64,000 nt of DNA from Luteimonas aestuarii (GTDB lineage: Bacteria > Pseudomonadota > Gammaproteobacteria > Xanthomonadales > Xanthomonadaceae): assembly GCF_004357985.1 (NCBI RefSeq), contig NZ_SMTF01000003.1:401380-465379 (forward strand), in the 5' to 3' direction. Position numbers and translations under genes: made by a program. Below, one piece after another: positions 11,275-20,517 of this stretch. Each line of letters begins with the position of its first letter. Position 1 is the first letter of the stretch. The notes beneath the pieces were generated by a model. It saw nothing but the letters and a program-made list of their open reading frames with translations. It was not told where the DNA came from and searched no databases.

Positions 11275-11937
11275 ATGCACGCATCTGACGCTGGCTACGG
11301 TCTTTGGCTCCTCGCCGCCATCAACGCCGCCTTCTTCATCTTCTTCGCCTGGAGCTTCTACAAGCCGTTGACGCGGTGGGACTGGCGGGGGTTCGGGATG
11401 TTCTCCGCCTTCGTCGTGGCGCTGTTCGCGGAAATGTATGGCTTCCCGCTGACACTGTACGTCCTGGGCGGCTGGCTCAGCGCCAACTATCCGCAGGTGA
11501 ACTGGCTCAGCCATGACGCGGGGCATTTGCTGGAGATGTGGTTCGGCTGGCGCGCCAATCCGCATTTCGGTCCATTCCACATCGCGAGTTTCGTGTTTAT
11601 CGGCGGAGGGTTCTGGTTGTTGTCGACCGCCTGGCCCGTGCTGTATCGGGCACAGCGAGAGGGTCGGCTTGCCCGTGAGGGCGTATATGCGCGCATGCGC
11701 CACCCGCAGTACGTTGCCTTCGTGCTGGTGCTGACCGGCTTCCTGCTGCAGTGGCCGACGCTGCTCACACTCATCAGCTTTCCGGTGCTCGTGTGGGCCT
11801 ATGCCCGCCTCGCTCGCCGTGAGGAGAAAGATTGCCTGAGCCGCTTTGGCGACGACTATGCCCGCTACATGCAGGAGGTCCCGGCCTTCCTCCTGCGACG
11901 CCGGCGCGGCCCCGCGCCATCGCCGGGAGAAGCATGA
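11275..11937 (+). CDS. Isoprenylcysteine carboxyl methyltransferase-family membrane protein
   Basis: This 220-residue integral membrane protein has four or five hydrophobic segments. Its C-terminal half carries the ICMT/PEMT-like SAM-binding pattern: MRHPQYVAFVLVLTG near residue 142, and REEKDCLSRFGDDYARY near 182-198. Members in metal-resistance islands are annotated as methyltransferases, but the bacterial substrate is generally unknown. The gene follows the DUF2933 protein by two bases, and its stop overlaps a possible 44-codon ORF. The family call is solid; the substrate and the link to metals are not. Confidence 0.8.
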   Translation: MHASDAGYGLWLLAAINAAFFIFFAWSFYKPLTRWDWRGFGMFSAFVVALFAEMYGFPLTLYVLGGWLSANYPQVNWLSHDAGHLLEMWFGWRANPHFGPFHIASFVFIGGGFWLLSTAWPVLYRAQREGRLAREGVYARMRHPQYVAFVLVLTGFLLQWPTLLTLISFPVLVWAYARLARREEKDCLSRFGDDYARYMQEVPAFLLRRRRGPAPSPGEA

Positions 11938-12068
11938 TGACGCAGGTTGAGGAGCTGCCTGGGCAACGCTCCGCCGTTCAAGTTGCCCACCTGCATGGTC
12001 TCTCCGTTCGTGTTGTCGCCGCAGATCTCCGTCTCCGTTCAGGCCCATCCAAGGAGTCCACTCAATGA
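11934..12068 (+). CDS. Possible 44-residue ORF coupled at both ends
   Basis: The frame begins ATGATG, its first ATG overlapping the TGA of the methyltransferase-like gene (ATGA), and it ends in a TGA that overlaps the ATG of the next gene (ATGA again). Four-base overlaps at both ends are typical of translational coupling. The product (MMTQVEELPGQRS..., ending GPSKESTQ) has no recognisable domain or membrane segment. The AAGGAG ribosome site of the next gene lies inside its last codons. It may be a real leader or coupling peptide, or a chance frame. Confidence 0.35.
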   Translation: MMTQVEELPGQRSAVQVAHLHGLSVRVVAADLRLRSGPSKESTQ

Positions 12069-12484
12069 ATACGGTCACACCCGTTGCCTGTTCCGCAGCC
12101 CCACGTACCAATTCCTACCGCTGGTTCGCCGCACTGGCGCTGGTGGGCGCACTCGCATTCTCCTTCGCACTGCCGGGCGTCGCATCCGCGAGCGAGGGCG
12201 GGTTCCGCCACAACGTCTTGATGCGCGGCCAGGTGTTGGAGAAGGGGGACGAGACGCTCGTGGTCTGCGTCGGGCAGGCCGACGGCGCCCAGGTCGGGCA
12301 GGTGCTGGATGTGATCCGGCACAAGCGCCGTATCCGGCATTCGCGGGCCGGCGGTCCACGCTATCGCCGCGAGAACATCGGTCAAGTACGGATCGCCGAA
12401 CTGTTCGACAGCCACTACGCGGAGGCTGAAGTGATCTCCGGCAGCCCCAAGGTCAACGACACAGTGGAGCTGATCCGCCCCTGA
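12065..12484 (+). CDS. Exported protein of unknown function
   Basis: This 139-residue product has a clear Sec signal: a polar start, a hydrophobic core at about residues 20-38, and cleavage after VASASE or nearby. The mature part is a small beta-rich domain (GQVLEKGDETLVVCVGQADGAQVG..., then IGQVRIAELFDSHYAEAEVI) that resembles generic SH3-like or FlgT C-terminal folds, in which GxxVxVI repeats recur. I do not recognise a named family. A ribosome site (AAGGAG) sits 8 bp before the ATG. It closes the metal-linked gene string before the metabolic cluster starts 82 bp later. Confidence 0.65.
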   Translation: MNTVTPVACSAAPRTNSYRWFAALALVGALAFSFALPGVASASEGGFRHNVLMRGQVLEKGDETLVVCVGQADGAQVGQVLDVIRHKRRIRHSRAGGPRYRRENIGQVRIAELFDSHYAEAEVISGSPKVNDTVELIRP

Positions 12485-12566
12485 CAAGCGCGCAGGCGAT
12501 GCAGATGCGCCTCGGCCCTCGCCATGCCATCAGCAATCACTTCCCTTCCAGGACAGCAGCCACAAC

Positions 12567-13952
12567 ATGACATCGCCTTCCAGCCCCACCCTGCAATTCC
12601 TCGGTGCCGCGGGCACTGTGACTGGCTCGCGCTACCTGGTTGAGGCCAACGGTCAGCGCGTGCTCGTGGACTGCGGCCTGTTCCAGGGCTACAAGCAATT
12701 GCGCGACCGCAACTGGGCTCCGTTTCCCGTCGAGCCGTCATCGATCGACGCGGTAGTCCTGACCCACGCCCACCTGGACCATTCGGGCTACTTGCCCGCA
12801 CTGGTCAAACAAGGGTTCCGCGGCCGGATCCACTGCACCCATGGCAGCGTGGCCCTGTGCGGCCTGCTGCTTCCCGACAGTGGATACCTGCAGGAAGAGG
12901 ATGCTAAGTATGCAGCGCGCAAAGGGTACTCCAAGCACAAGGAACCACGACCGCTTTATACCGAGGATGACGCCCGCCGCAGCCTGAAGCAGCTCAAGGG
13001 GCATGACTATGGTCGCGACATCGAGGTCGCATCAGGCGTCACGATCCGCTTCCATCCTGCCGGCCACATCCTGGGCGCTGCCCACGTCAGCCTGGACGTC
13101 CAGGGCCAGCGCCTGCACTTCAGTGGTGACCTGGGCCGGCAGCAGGAGTCTCTGATGAACCCGCCAACGCCCCTGCCCGCCTGTGACGTACTGGTCTGCG
13201 AATCCACATATGGCAATCGGGAACACGTTCCGATCGACCAGGAGGCGGAGCTGGCCCCCATCATCCGCCGCGTCGCTGCCCGTGGGGGCGTAATCGTCAT
13301 TCCGGCCTTTGCCATCGGTCGCGCCCAGGCGCTCATGCTGCATATCGCCCGGTTGCGCGAGCGCAAGGACATCCCTCGCGTGCCGGTCTACCTCAACAGC
13401 CCGATGGCAATCAACGCGACCCGGCACTACCACGCCCACCATTCCGAGCACCACGTGTCCGAAGAGGACTGCCAGCGGATGTTCGACGTGGCCACCTTCG
13501 TCAACACTGTAGAAGAGTCGAAGGCGCTCAACCGCCAGCGCGGGCCGATGATCATCATCTCGGCCAGCGGCATGATCACCGGCGGGCGCGTGTTGCACCA
13601 CATCGAGGCGTTCGGCCCCGATGACCGCAACGCGATCCTGCTCGCGGGCTACCAGGCCGGAGGAACACGCGGTGCCGCGCTGGCGGCAGGCAAGCGCACG
13701 TTGCGCATGTTCGGCCGCGAGGTCCCCATCCGCGCTGAAGTGGTGCAGCTGGAAGGCTTCTCCGGCCACGCCGACGCCGGGGAGTTGCTGGACTGGATGC
13801 GCACCGCGCCGTCCGCGCCGCGCGTGGTGTACCTCACCCATGGCGAGCCCGATGCAGCCGACACACTGCGCGCGCGCGTGCAGCGTGAACTGGGCTGGCG
13901 TGCGCGCGTGCCGGAGCACCTGGAGCAAGTCGGATTGGAGGATGCGAGATGA
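12567..13952 (+). CDS. Beta-CASP metallo-beta-lactamase-fold RNA-processing hydrolase
   Basis: This cytoplasmic zinc hydrolase of the CPSF73/Ysh1-like class is likely an RNA endo/exonuclease. The metal-binding motif is THAHLDHSG (about residues 66-74), followed by PAGHILGAAHV (about 162), the beta-CASP region with SASGMITGGR (about 331) and the RNA-specificity segment VQLEGFSGHADAG (about 392). At 461 residues it has the full family length. Its stop overlaps the next gene by 4 bp, tying it to the phosphorylase. In this setting it could supply nucleoside monophosphates from RNA; that role is inferred, not shown. Confidence 0.88.
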   Translation: MTSPSSPTLQFLGAAGTVTGSRYLVEANGQRVLVDCGLFQGYKQLRDRNWAPFPVEPSSIDAVVLTHAHLDHSGYLPALVKQGFRGRIHCTHGSVALCGLLLPDSGYLQEEDAKYAARKGYSKHKEPRPLYTEDDARRSLKQLKGHDYGRDIEVASGVTIRFHPAGHILGAAHVSLDVQGQRLHFSGDLGRQQESLMNPPTPLPACDVLVCESTYGNREHVPIDQEAELAPIIRRVAARGGVIVIPAFAIGRAQALMLHIARLRERKDIPRVPVYLNSPMAINATRHYHAHHSEHHVSEEDCQRMFDVATFVNTVEESKALNRQRGPMIIISASGMITGGRVLHHIEAFGPDDRNAILLAGYQAGGTRGAALAAGKRTLRMFGREVPIRAEVVQLEGFSGHADAGELLDWMRTAPSAPRVVYLTHGEPDAADTLRARVQRELGWRARVPEHLEQVGLEDAR

Positions 13953-15466
13953 CCACGCAGGCCCCGGGCCACACCCGCCTGCGCGTCACCCGTGCCGGCA
14001 TCGACACCTACCAGCAGCCGGTGGTCTATATGCACCGTGACTGCGAAGTCTGCCGCTCGGAAGGCTTTGCCGCGATGACGCGCGTGAGGCTGGACGTCGG
14101 CGCGCGCACGCTGGTGGCGACGCTGAACGTGGTCGTCGACGATCGGCTCGGCCTCGACGAGGTGGCGCTGTCGGAGGCCGCGTGGACGCTCCTCGATCCC
14201 ATGCGCGATGCCCTCGCCCGGGTGCGGCATGCGGAACCCGCGTCGTCGGCAGGCGCGCTCCGCGCCAAGGTGTTCGGGGCACGGCTGGACGACGCGCAGT
14301 ACCTCGCCCTGGTGCAGGACGTGATGGAAAGCAGGCTGTCGGACCTGGAGCTTGCCGCTTTCGTCACGGCCAGCGCGGGCGACGGCCTCGACAACGCCGA
14401 GACGACCTCGCTGACACGGGCCATGATCGCCGTTGGCCAGCGCCTGGATTGGGGCGATGGGCCGGTGCTGGACAAGCATTGCGTCGGCGGCCTGCCCGGC
14501 AATCGCACCACGCCGATCGTGGTGGCCATCGTGGCTGCGCTGGGCTACCGCATCCCGAAGACGTCCTCGCGCGCGATCACGTCGCCCGCGGGCACCGCCG
14601 ACACCATGGAGGTCATGGCGCCGGTGGCGCTCGATCTGGCGGCGATGCGCCGGGTGGTGGAGCGCGAGGGCGGATGCACCGTCTGGGGTGGCAACGTGCG
14701 CCTGAGCCCGGCCGACGACATCCTGATCCGGGTCCAACGGCCACTCGACTTCGACAGCGACGGCCAACTGGTTGCCAGCGTGCTGTCAAAAAAGATCGCC
14801 GCGGGTTCAACCCACGTCCTGATCGACATGCCAGTGGGTCCGACCGCCAAGGTGCGTGGCGAGGCCGCGGCCCACAGCTTGGGCACGCGGCTTGGACACA
14901 CCGGCGCTGCGCTTGGACTGCACTTGGGGATCCATCGCACTGACGGCACCCAGCCGGTGGGTTGGGGAATCGGCCCGGCGCTCGAGGCGCACGACGTGCT
15001 CAAGGTGCTGCACAACGCGGCCGATGCACCCGCCGACCTTCGCGAACGCGCACTTGCGCTGTCCGCGGCGCTGCTGGACATGGCAGCGGGCAGCAACGCC
15101 GGCACCGGACTGGAGCGCGCGCGCGGCGTGCTGGATTCCGGGGCGGCGCTGGCCAAGTTCCTGGCGATCTGCGAGGCCCAGGGAGGCTTCCGCGAACCGC
15201 GGCGGGCAGCATTCACCGCCGACGTCCCGGCAACCGCATCGGGTCGGATCGCGGTGATCGACAACCGCAGGCTGGCCAAACTGGCCAAGCTGGCCGGCGC
15301 ACCGACATCCCCCACCGCCGGCCTCGAAACCGGTCTGCGGATCGGCGATACGGTCGAGCGGGGACAACCTCTGCTCACCCTGCATGCGGAGTCGCCGGGA
15401 GAACTGGCCTACGCCCTGGAGCACGCCGTGACGCTGCAACCTTTTGTGCTTGGAGAGGTTCCATGA
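13949..15466 (+). CDS. deoA: AMP phosphorylase / thymidine phosphorylase family enzyme
   Basis: This is a 505-residue nucleoside/nucleotide phosphorylase of the long, archaeal-type DeoA family, with an extra N-terminal domain of about 85 residues. The phosphate/substrate segments are plain: DKHCVGGLPGNRTT (about 174) and KTSSRAITSPAGTADTMEV (about 204). Archaeal members split AMP with phosphate to adenine and ribose 1,5-bisphosphate; classical members split thymidine. The motif style is the archaeal AMP type, but I cannot settle the substrate from sequence. The gene overlaps both neighbours by 4 bp, within a run of coupled genes leading to a PRPP-synthetase-like protein and a phosphoketolase. 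Confidence 0.88.
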   Translation: MTTQAPGHTRLRVTRAGIDTYQQPVVYMHRDCEVCRSEGFAAMTRVRLDVGARTLVATLNVVVDDRLGLDEVALSEAAWTLLDPMRDALARVRHAEPASSAGALRAKVFGARLDDAQYLALVQDVMESRLSDLELAAFVTASAGDGLDNAETTSLTRAMIAVGQRLDWGDGPVLDKHCVGGLPGNRTTPIVVAIVAALGYRIPKTSSRAITSPAGTADTMEVMAPVALDLAAMRRVVEREGGCTVWGGNVRLSPADDILIRVQRPLDFDSDGQLVASVLSKKIAAGSTHVLIDMPVGPTAKVRGEAAAHSLGTRLGHTGAALGLHLGIHRTDGTQPVGWGIGPALEAHDVLKVLHNAADAPADLRERALALSAALLDMAAGSNAGTGLERARGVLDSGAALAKFLAICEAQGGFREPRRAAFTADVPATASGRIAVIDNRRLAKLAKLAGAPTSPTAGLETGLRIGDTVERGQPLLTLHAESPGELAYALEHAVTLQPFVLGEVP

Positions 15467-16377
15467 CCCGTGTGCTGATGCCATTCCCGGCCGATGCAGT
15501 GTTGGCCGGCAACATCAACCAGCCCCTGCAGGCGCGCATTGCACCCGTGGCTTGGCGGCACTTCCCAGATGGCGAGTCGCTGGTCACCTTGGACGACGCA
15601 CTGGCCGGAGCCGATGTGGCGCTCCTGGCCAGCCTGCGCAACGCCGATGCCACGGCCCTCCCGTTGCGCTTCGCCGCCCGGACCGCGCGCGAGTTCGGGG
15701 CTCGTTCGGTCGGCCTCATCGCACCCTACCTGGGGTATATGCGCCAGGACACCCGCTTCCATCGCGGCGAGGCGGTCAGTACACCGCTGTTTGCGCAATT
15801 CCTCGAAGAGGCTTTCGACTGGCTGGTGACCGTGGACCCGCACCTGCACCGCGTCGAGCGCCTGCAGTCGCTCTACCGCATTCCGACGATCCACGTATCG
15901 GCGACGCCGGCCGTGGCCCGCTGGATCGCTGAGACCGTCCCCGACGCTGTGCTGATCGGCCCTGACAGCGAGAGCGAGCAGTGGGTAGCGGACATCGCCG
16001 CCCTGTCCAGCATGCCCTACCAGGTGCTGGCCAAGGAGCGGCACGGCGACTACGACGTGCGCGTCAGCCTGCCCGACCCGGCAGCCGTGGCTGGTCGGAC
16101 TCCGGTGCTGATCGACGACATCGTGTCGTCCGGCCACACGATCCTGGAGACCCTCGCACACCTGCGCCGGTTGTCGTTGCCGTCGCCGTTGCTGGTCGCC
16201 ATCCATCCGGTGTTCGCAGGCGACGCCTATGCCCGCCTGCAGGAGGCGGGCCTGGCCCGCATCGTCAGCACTGACACCATTTCCCACCCCTCCAACGCCA
16301 TCGCGCTGGGTGCGGACCTCGCCGCCGCGGCATCGACCCTGATGACCGCTTCGACCGATTCCCCGGAGGACCCATGA
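15463..16377 (+). CDS. prs: Ribose-phosphate pyrophosphokinase (PRPP synthetase)-like protein
   Basis: The enzyme should interconvert ribose 5-phosphate + ATP and PRPP + AMP. The frame is open back to 14962, but the ATG at 15463 overlaps the phosphorylase stop (ATGA) and starts the family N-terminus. Seen in order: HFPDGES (33-39), YMRQDTRFHRGEA (92-104), DPHLHR (125-130) and the PRPP loop VLIDDIVSSGHT (215-226). At 304 residues it is a normal length, and DPHLHR is the variant seen in non-classical PRS. A housekeeping prs is presumably elsewhere, so this copy is probably specialised for the nucleotide-salvage cluster. Its stop overlaps the phosphoketolase start. Confidence 0.88.
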   Translation: MTRVLMPFPADAVLAGNINQPLQARIAPVAWRHFPDGESLVTLDDALAGADVALLASLRNADATALPLRFAARTAREFGARSVGLIAPYLGYMRQDTRFHRGEAVSTPLFAQFLEEAFDWLVTVDPHLHRVERLQSLYRIPTIHVSATPAVARWIAETVPDAVLIGPDSESEQWVADIAALSSMPYQVLAKERHGDYDVRVSLPDPAAVAGRTPVLIDDIVSSGHTILETLAHLRRLSLPSPLLVAIHPVFAGDAYARLQEAGLARIVSTDTISHPSNAIALGADLAAAASTLMTASTDSPEDP

Positions 16378-18836
16378 ACCTGCATCTCAACTGCTGCACC
16401 GCCGACCAGCTGTCGGCCGCCGAGCGCCAGCGGATCCTTGAACTCGCCGACGCCCACCGGCAGGCCGATCCCGCGTTCGCCCACTGGGCGGCCGGCTACG
16501 GGGTGATCCGACATGACCCGCTTACCCAGCTCCGGGTCCGCCAGATGGTGCACGAGCTGGTCGCCCTGGGCCGCACGCCGGATGCCGGCACCGCATGGCA
16601 GCGGCTCGCCGCGGCCGACCGCGTCACCAGCGCCGGCATGTGGCTGGTGGCGCACATGACCTACAGCCAGCGCGTTCGTACCGACGGCGCGGCCCTGGAG
16701 GTCGATGATTTCAAGACCACGCCTGAAGGCCACACCGGCGGGTCCCTCAACATGGTGCCCGCCTACGCCGGCTACCTGCTGATGGATTCCCTGGATGGCC
16801 TCACCCGCGCGTGGATGATGGGCCAGGGGCACTGCGTGGCCGCCATCGACGCGCTGAACGTGCTGGTTGGCAACACGACCGACCGGCACGCCGAACGTTA
16901 CGACCGCACCGGCGAAGGGCTGAGCCGGTTCGTAAGCGACTTCTATGCCTACACCCTCAATCCGGACGGAACGCCGGCGTCGCCCCTCGGCTCCCACGTC
17001 AATGCGCACACCGCCGGGGGCGTGATGGAAGGCGGCTATCTCGGCTTTGCCGAGCTGCAGTACGTGCATGCGCCGCTCAAGGATGAACGCCTGGTCGCCT
17101 TCCTCAGCGACGGTGCGTTCGAGGAACAGCGTGGCAGCGACTGGGCGCCACGCTGGTGGCGCGCCGAGGACAGCGGACTGGTCAGCCCGATCATCATCCT
17201 CAACGGGCGCCGCATCGAACAGCGCAGCCAGATCACCCAGCAGGGCGGCGAGCGGTGGCTGGACCGGCACCTGCGATTGAACGGCTTTGATCCGATCGCG
17301 CTGGACGGGCGCGATCCGGCCAGCATCGCGTGGGGCATCCACGTGATGGAGTCGCGCCTGCAAGCGGGCGCCGCTGTTCCCGCCGACGTGCGGCTGCCCT
17401 ATGGCATCGCCGAAACCGTCAAGGGCTTCGGCTTCCCCGGCGCCGGGACCAACGCCTCGCACAACTTGCCGCTGCCGGGGAATCCGGCGAAGGATGCCGC
17501 GGCGCGCACGCTCTTCAATGAAGGCGCAGCGGCGCTGTTCGTGGCCGCGTCGGAGCTCGAGCAGGCCGTTGCCGCACTCAACAGCCACGATCTCCAGCAG
17601 CGGGTGCGCGAGCGCGACCATGCGCTGGCCGATCGCCAGGTGGAACCGCCCCGCGTCCCGGCGATCGCCGACCGCGGCGCCGGCGGTGAGAGCTCGCCAA
17701 TGACCGCACTCGACGAGCAGTTCGTCGCCATCGCCGAGGCGAATCCGGGACTGCGGGTGCGCGTGGGCAATCCCGATGAGCTGCGCAGCAACAAGCTCGA
17801 CCGGACCCTGGACGCGATGAAGCACCGGGTGCACGAGCCCGAGCCCGGCGTCGCCGAATCGCCAACCGGCGCGGTCATCACTGCGCTCAACGAAGAAGCC
17901 GTGGTCTGCGCGGCGCTCGGCAACAAGGGCGGGCTAAACCTGGTGGTCACCTACGAGGCGTTTGCACCGAAGATGCTCGGCGCCGTACGTCAGGAACTGA
18001 TCTTCGCCCGCCACCAGGCCCAGGCCGGGCGCCCACCCGGCTGGCTGGGCGTGCCCCTGGTGCTGACCTCGCACACGTGGGAGAACGCGAAGAACGAACA
18101 GTCCCACCAGGATCCGACCATGGCCGAGGCACTCATGGGCGAAATGGCCGACATTTCGCGCGTGGTGTTCCCGCCGGACGCCAATGGCGCTGCCGCCGCC
18201 CTCGCCCGCGCCTACGCGCAACGGGGCACGGTCACCACACTGGTCGTTCCCAAGCGTCCGGTGCCTCATGAGCTGACCCCGCAGCAGGCCCAGGCACTGG
18301 CCGAGACCGGCGCAACATGCCTCGCCGGCGATCCGGAGACGGCGGCGATCCTGCTGGTGGCCACCGGCGCGTACCAGCTGCAGGAAGTGCGCCGCGCACA
18401 GGCGCGTCTGGCCGCACGCGGAATGTCGGCCGCGATCGTCTATCTCGCCGAACCCGGCCGATTTCGCGCCCCGCGCGATCCGGAGGAGGCAAGGTACGTG
18501 CACTCCGACAGTGCGGTCCAAGCGCTGTTTCCGGTGGGCCGGCCGCGCGTATTCGTTACCCACACCCGTCCGGAGCCCTTCCTCGGTGCGCTGCGCCGAC
18601 TCGACACCGGCCCCACCACCACCGCGGCGCTGGGCTTCGTCAACCGGGGCGGCACACTGGACGTGCCGGGCCTGCTGTTCGCCAACCGCAGCACCTGGGC
18701 GCACGTGGTTGACGCGGCTACGGGCGTCCTCGGCGAGTCCCGCGACAACCTGCTGTCCGAAGCGGAGCTGGCGGCCGTGGATGGTCGCGGCGATCCGACC
18801 GCCATCCTGCGCGCGGAAGCGGGGCCGGCATCGTGA
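16374..18836 (+). CDS. Divergent phosphoketolase (Xu5P/F6P type)
   Basis: This thiamine-diphosphate enzyme should cleave a ketose phosphate with phosphate to give acetyl phosphate plus an aldose phosphate. At 820 residues it has family length. Recognisable parts are QGHC (about 148), the EGG.LG stretch (EGGYLGFAE, about 219), YEAFAPKM (about 524) and the strongly characteristic SHTWENAKNEQSHQDPTMAE (about 563-582). The N-terminal motif differs: the usual GHWGT.PG is replaced by TTPEGHTGGS, and GPGHGG by GQGHCVA. It is coupled to PRS upstream, and acetate kinase is encoded 3.8 kb downstream on the same strand, consistent with acetyl-phosphate use. Substrate preference is uncertain. Confidence 0.85.
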   Translation: MNLHLNCCTADQLSAAERQRILELADAHRQADPAFAHWAAGYGVIRHDPLTQLRVRQMVHELVALGRTPDAGTAWQRLAAADRVTSAGMWLVAHMTYSQRVRTDGAALEVDDFKTTPEGHTGGSLNMVPAYAGYLLMDSLDGLTRAWMMGQGHCVAAIDALNVLVGNTTDRHAERYDRTGEGLSRFVSDFYAYTLNPDGTPASPLGSHVNAHTAGGVMEGGYLGFAELQYVHAPLKDERLVAFLSDGAFEEQRGSDWAPRWWRAEDSGLVSPIIILNGRRIEQRSQITQQGGERWLDRHLRLNGFDPIALDGRDPASIAWGIHVMESRLQAGAAVPADVRLPYGIAETVKGFGFPGAGTNASHNLPLPGNPAKDAAARTLFNEGAAALFVAASELEQAVAALNSHDLQQRVRERDHALADRQVEPPRVPAIADRGAGGESSPMTALDEQFVAIAEANPGLRVRVGNPDELRSNKLDRTLDAMKHRVHEPEPGVAESPTGAVITALNEEAVVCAALGNKGGLNLVVTYEAFAPKMLGAVRQELIFARHQAQAGRPPGWLGVPLVLTSHTWENAKNEQSHQDPTMAEALMGEMADISRVVFPPDANGAAAALARAYAQRGTVTTLVVPKRPVPHELTPQQAQALAETGATCLAGDPETAAILLVATGAYQLQEVRRAQARLAARGMSAAIVYLAEPGRFRAPRDPEEARYVHSDSAVQALFPVGRPRVFVTHTRPEPFLGALRRLDTGPTTTAALGFVNRGGTLDVPGLLFANRSTWAHVVDAATGVLGESRDNLLSEAELAAVDGRGDPTAILRAEAGPAS

Positions 18837-18861
18837 GCCGGCCGGCCAGGACCTCGCGCTG

Positions 18862-20454
18862 ATGGCGGGCACGGTGCGCCGCGGAGGCCAGATCGCCTGG
18901 GCCGGACTGACTCTCGGGGTCGCGGTGTTGCGCCTGCGCCGACGCAGACCCGAACGGCTTCCCGCGTACGTCAGCGCCACCCTGGTGGGGCTGGGTACCA
19001 CCTTCGTCAAGCTGGGCCAGGGTTTGAGCCTGCGCTGGGACCTGCTGCCGGCGCCCTATCGCGAGGCATTGTCGCGGTTGCACAGCGACGTGCCGGCATT
19101 TCCTGCGGACCAGGCCAGACACATGGTCGAGCAGGCGTTCGGCGCCTCCGTCGAAGAGCTTTTCGCCAGCTTCGATGACCATCCGCTGGCCGCCGCGTCG
19201 GTGGCTCAGATCCATCCGGCACGCATGCATGACGGTCGCGACGTGGTCGTCAAGGTCACCCGGCCCGGCATCCACGCTCAAGTGCAGGCTGACCTGCGGC
19301 TGCTTCGACGCACGCTGCGCGTAGCCCAGTGGATCTGGCCGCCTCTGAAGCGACACCGCCCCCTCGAACTGGTGGACGAGCTGGGCGCATTCCTGCGCGA
19401 TGAAATCGACATGCGTCACGAGGCGCAGAACATGCGCCGCATGGCGAAGGTGCTCGATGCCCTGCCCGGCATCACACAGCCACATGTCGTTGAGCCCTAC
19501 GCCACCCGCGACGTGCTGGTCCAGGATCGTAGCCACGGCACCCGCCTGGAAGCCGCTTATGGAACGGCGGCGGCTCCCGCACTGGCAAGGGCGCTGCTCG
19601 GTGCCTACGTGCATCAGCTCTTCGGCGCCGGCGTCTTCCATGCCGACCCGCACCCGGGGAATCTGTTCTTCTTTGACGACGGTCGCCTGTGCCTGCATGA
19701 CTTTGGCTCGATCGGCGTGCTCGACCCTGCATCCCGGCTCGCGCTCGGCGGCATGGTCGAGGCCATTGCGGCCGACGACGCCGAGGGCGTGCTGGATGCA
19801 GCGATCGCCATGGGCTTCTTCCCGCCGCAGGTCGACCGCCGCTCGCATGTGCGCGAGATCCACCTGATCCTGGCCGAGATGGCCAGCCGTCCGCTGGCGC
19901 AGTGGTCCATTGCCGAGGCAATCTGGCGCGTGGCACGCATTGGGCAGGGCGCTGGCTTCCGGCTTCCGGCCCACCTGCTGTCCCTGATCCGGATGCTGTT
20001 CCTGGTCGAGAACACGCTGCGGGCGCTGGATCCGGATCTGGACCTGCTGGGGACGCTGTCCGCGCAGGCGGCCGCGATCGCCGACATTGCCGAAGCCAGC
20101 CGCCCCAGCGGCAACAGGCCGCTTGCCATGCGGCTGGCCCGCACTGCGCGCCAACTGCCACAGATCGCCACCGACCTGTTGCGGCAGGCGCAACTGAGCG
20201 ACGGACGACCCGCCTTCTCCGTACACCACCATGGCCTGAGTTCCACGCAGGAGGCAATCGCGCGCACGGGCAACCGGCTGGCGTTGGCCCTGGTCACCTT
20301 GGGCCTGTACGTAAGCGGTGCGCTGTTGAGCCTGCATTCCGACGGCCCGCAAGTGTTCGGTCACATGCCTTTCCTGGCTATGGTGGCTTTCGCTGCTGCG
20401 GGATTGCTCTCACTGCGGCTGGTGATGGCCATCGCCAGATCGGGACACTTGTAA
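18862..20454 (+). CDS. UbiB/AarF (ABC1)-family atypical kinase
   Basis: This is a 530-residue protein-kinase-like membrane protein. The ATG at 18862 is chosen because it follows the phosphoketolase stop by 25 bp and begins the conserved region; the open frame further upstream lies within the previous gene. Hallmarks are the KxGQ motif (KLGQGLSLR, about 49), AAASVAQIHPA (about 111), VVKVTRPG (about 131), FHADPHPGNL (about 257) and DFGSIG (about 281). Two transmembrane helices close the protein. Family members support ubiquinone synthesis or other lipid processes through ATPase activity. This one sits in a metabolic cluster rather than with ubi genes, so its job is open. Confidence 0.9.
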   Translation: MAGTVRRGGQIAWAGLTLGVAVLRLRRRRPERLPAYVSATLVGLGTTFVKLGQGLSLRWDLLPAPYREALSRLHSDVPAFPADQARHMVEQAFGASVEELFASFDDHPLAAASVAQIHPARMHDGRDVVVKVTRPGIHAQVQADLRLLRRTLRVAQWIWPPLKRHRPLELVDELGAFLRDEIDMRHEAQNMRRMAKVLDALPGITQPHVVEPYATRDVLVQDRSHGTRLEAAYGTAAAPALARALLGAYVHQLFGAGVFHADPHPGNLFFFDDGRLCLHDFGSIGVLDPASRLALGGMVEAIAADDAEGVLDAAIAMGFFPPQVDRRSHVREIHLILAEMASRPLAQWSIAEAIWRVARIGQGAGFRLPAHLLSLIRMLFLVENTLRALDPDLDLLGTLSAQAAAIADIAEASRPSGNRPLAMRLARTARQLPQIATDLLRQAQLSDGRPAFSVHHHGLSSTQEAIARTGNRLALALVTLGLYVSGALLSLHSDGPQVFGHMPFLAMVAFAAAGLLSLRLVMAIARSGHL

Positions 20455-20517
20455 CAGAACACTGATCTATCTCCCCGCTGGTGCCCGGCGCATCAGTGCA
20501 TCCAGGAAGGCAGACCC

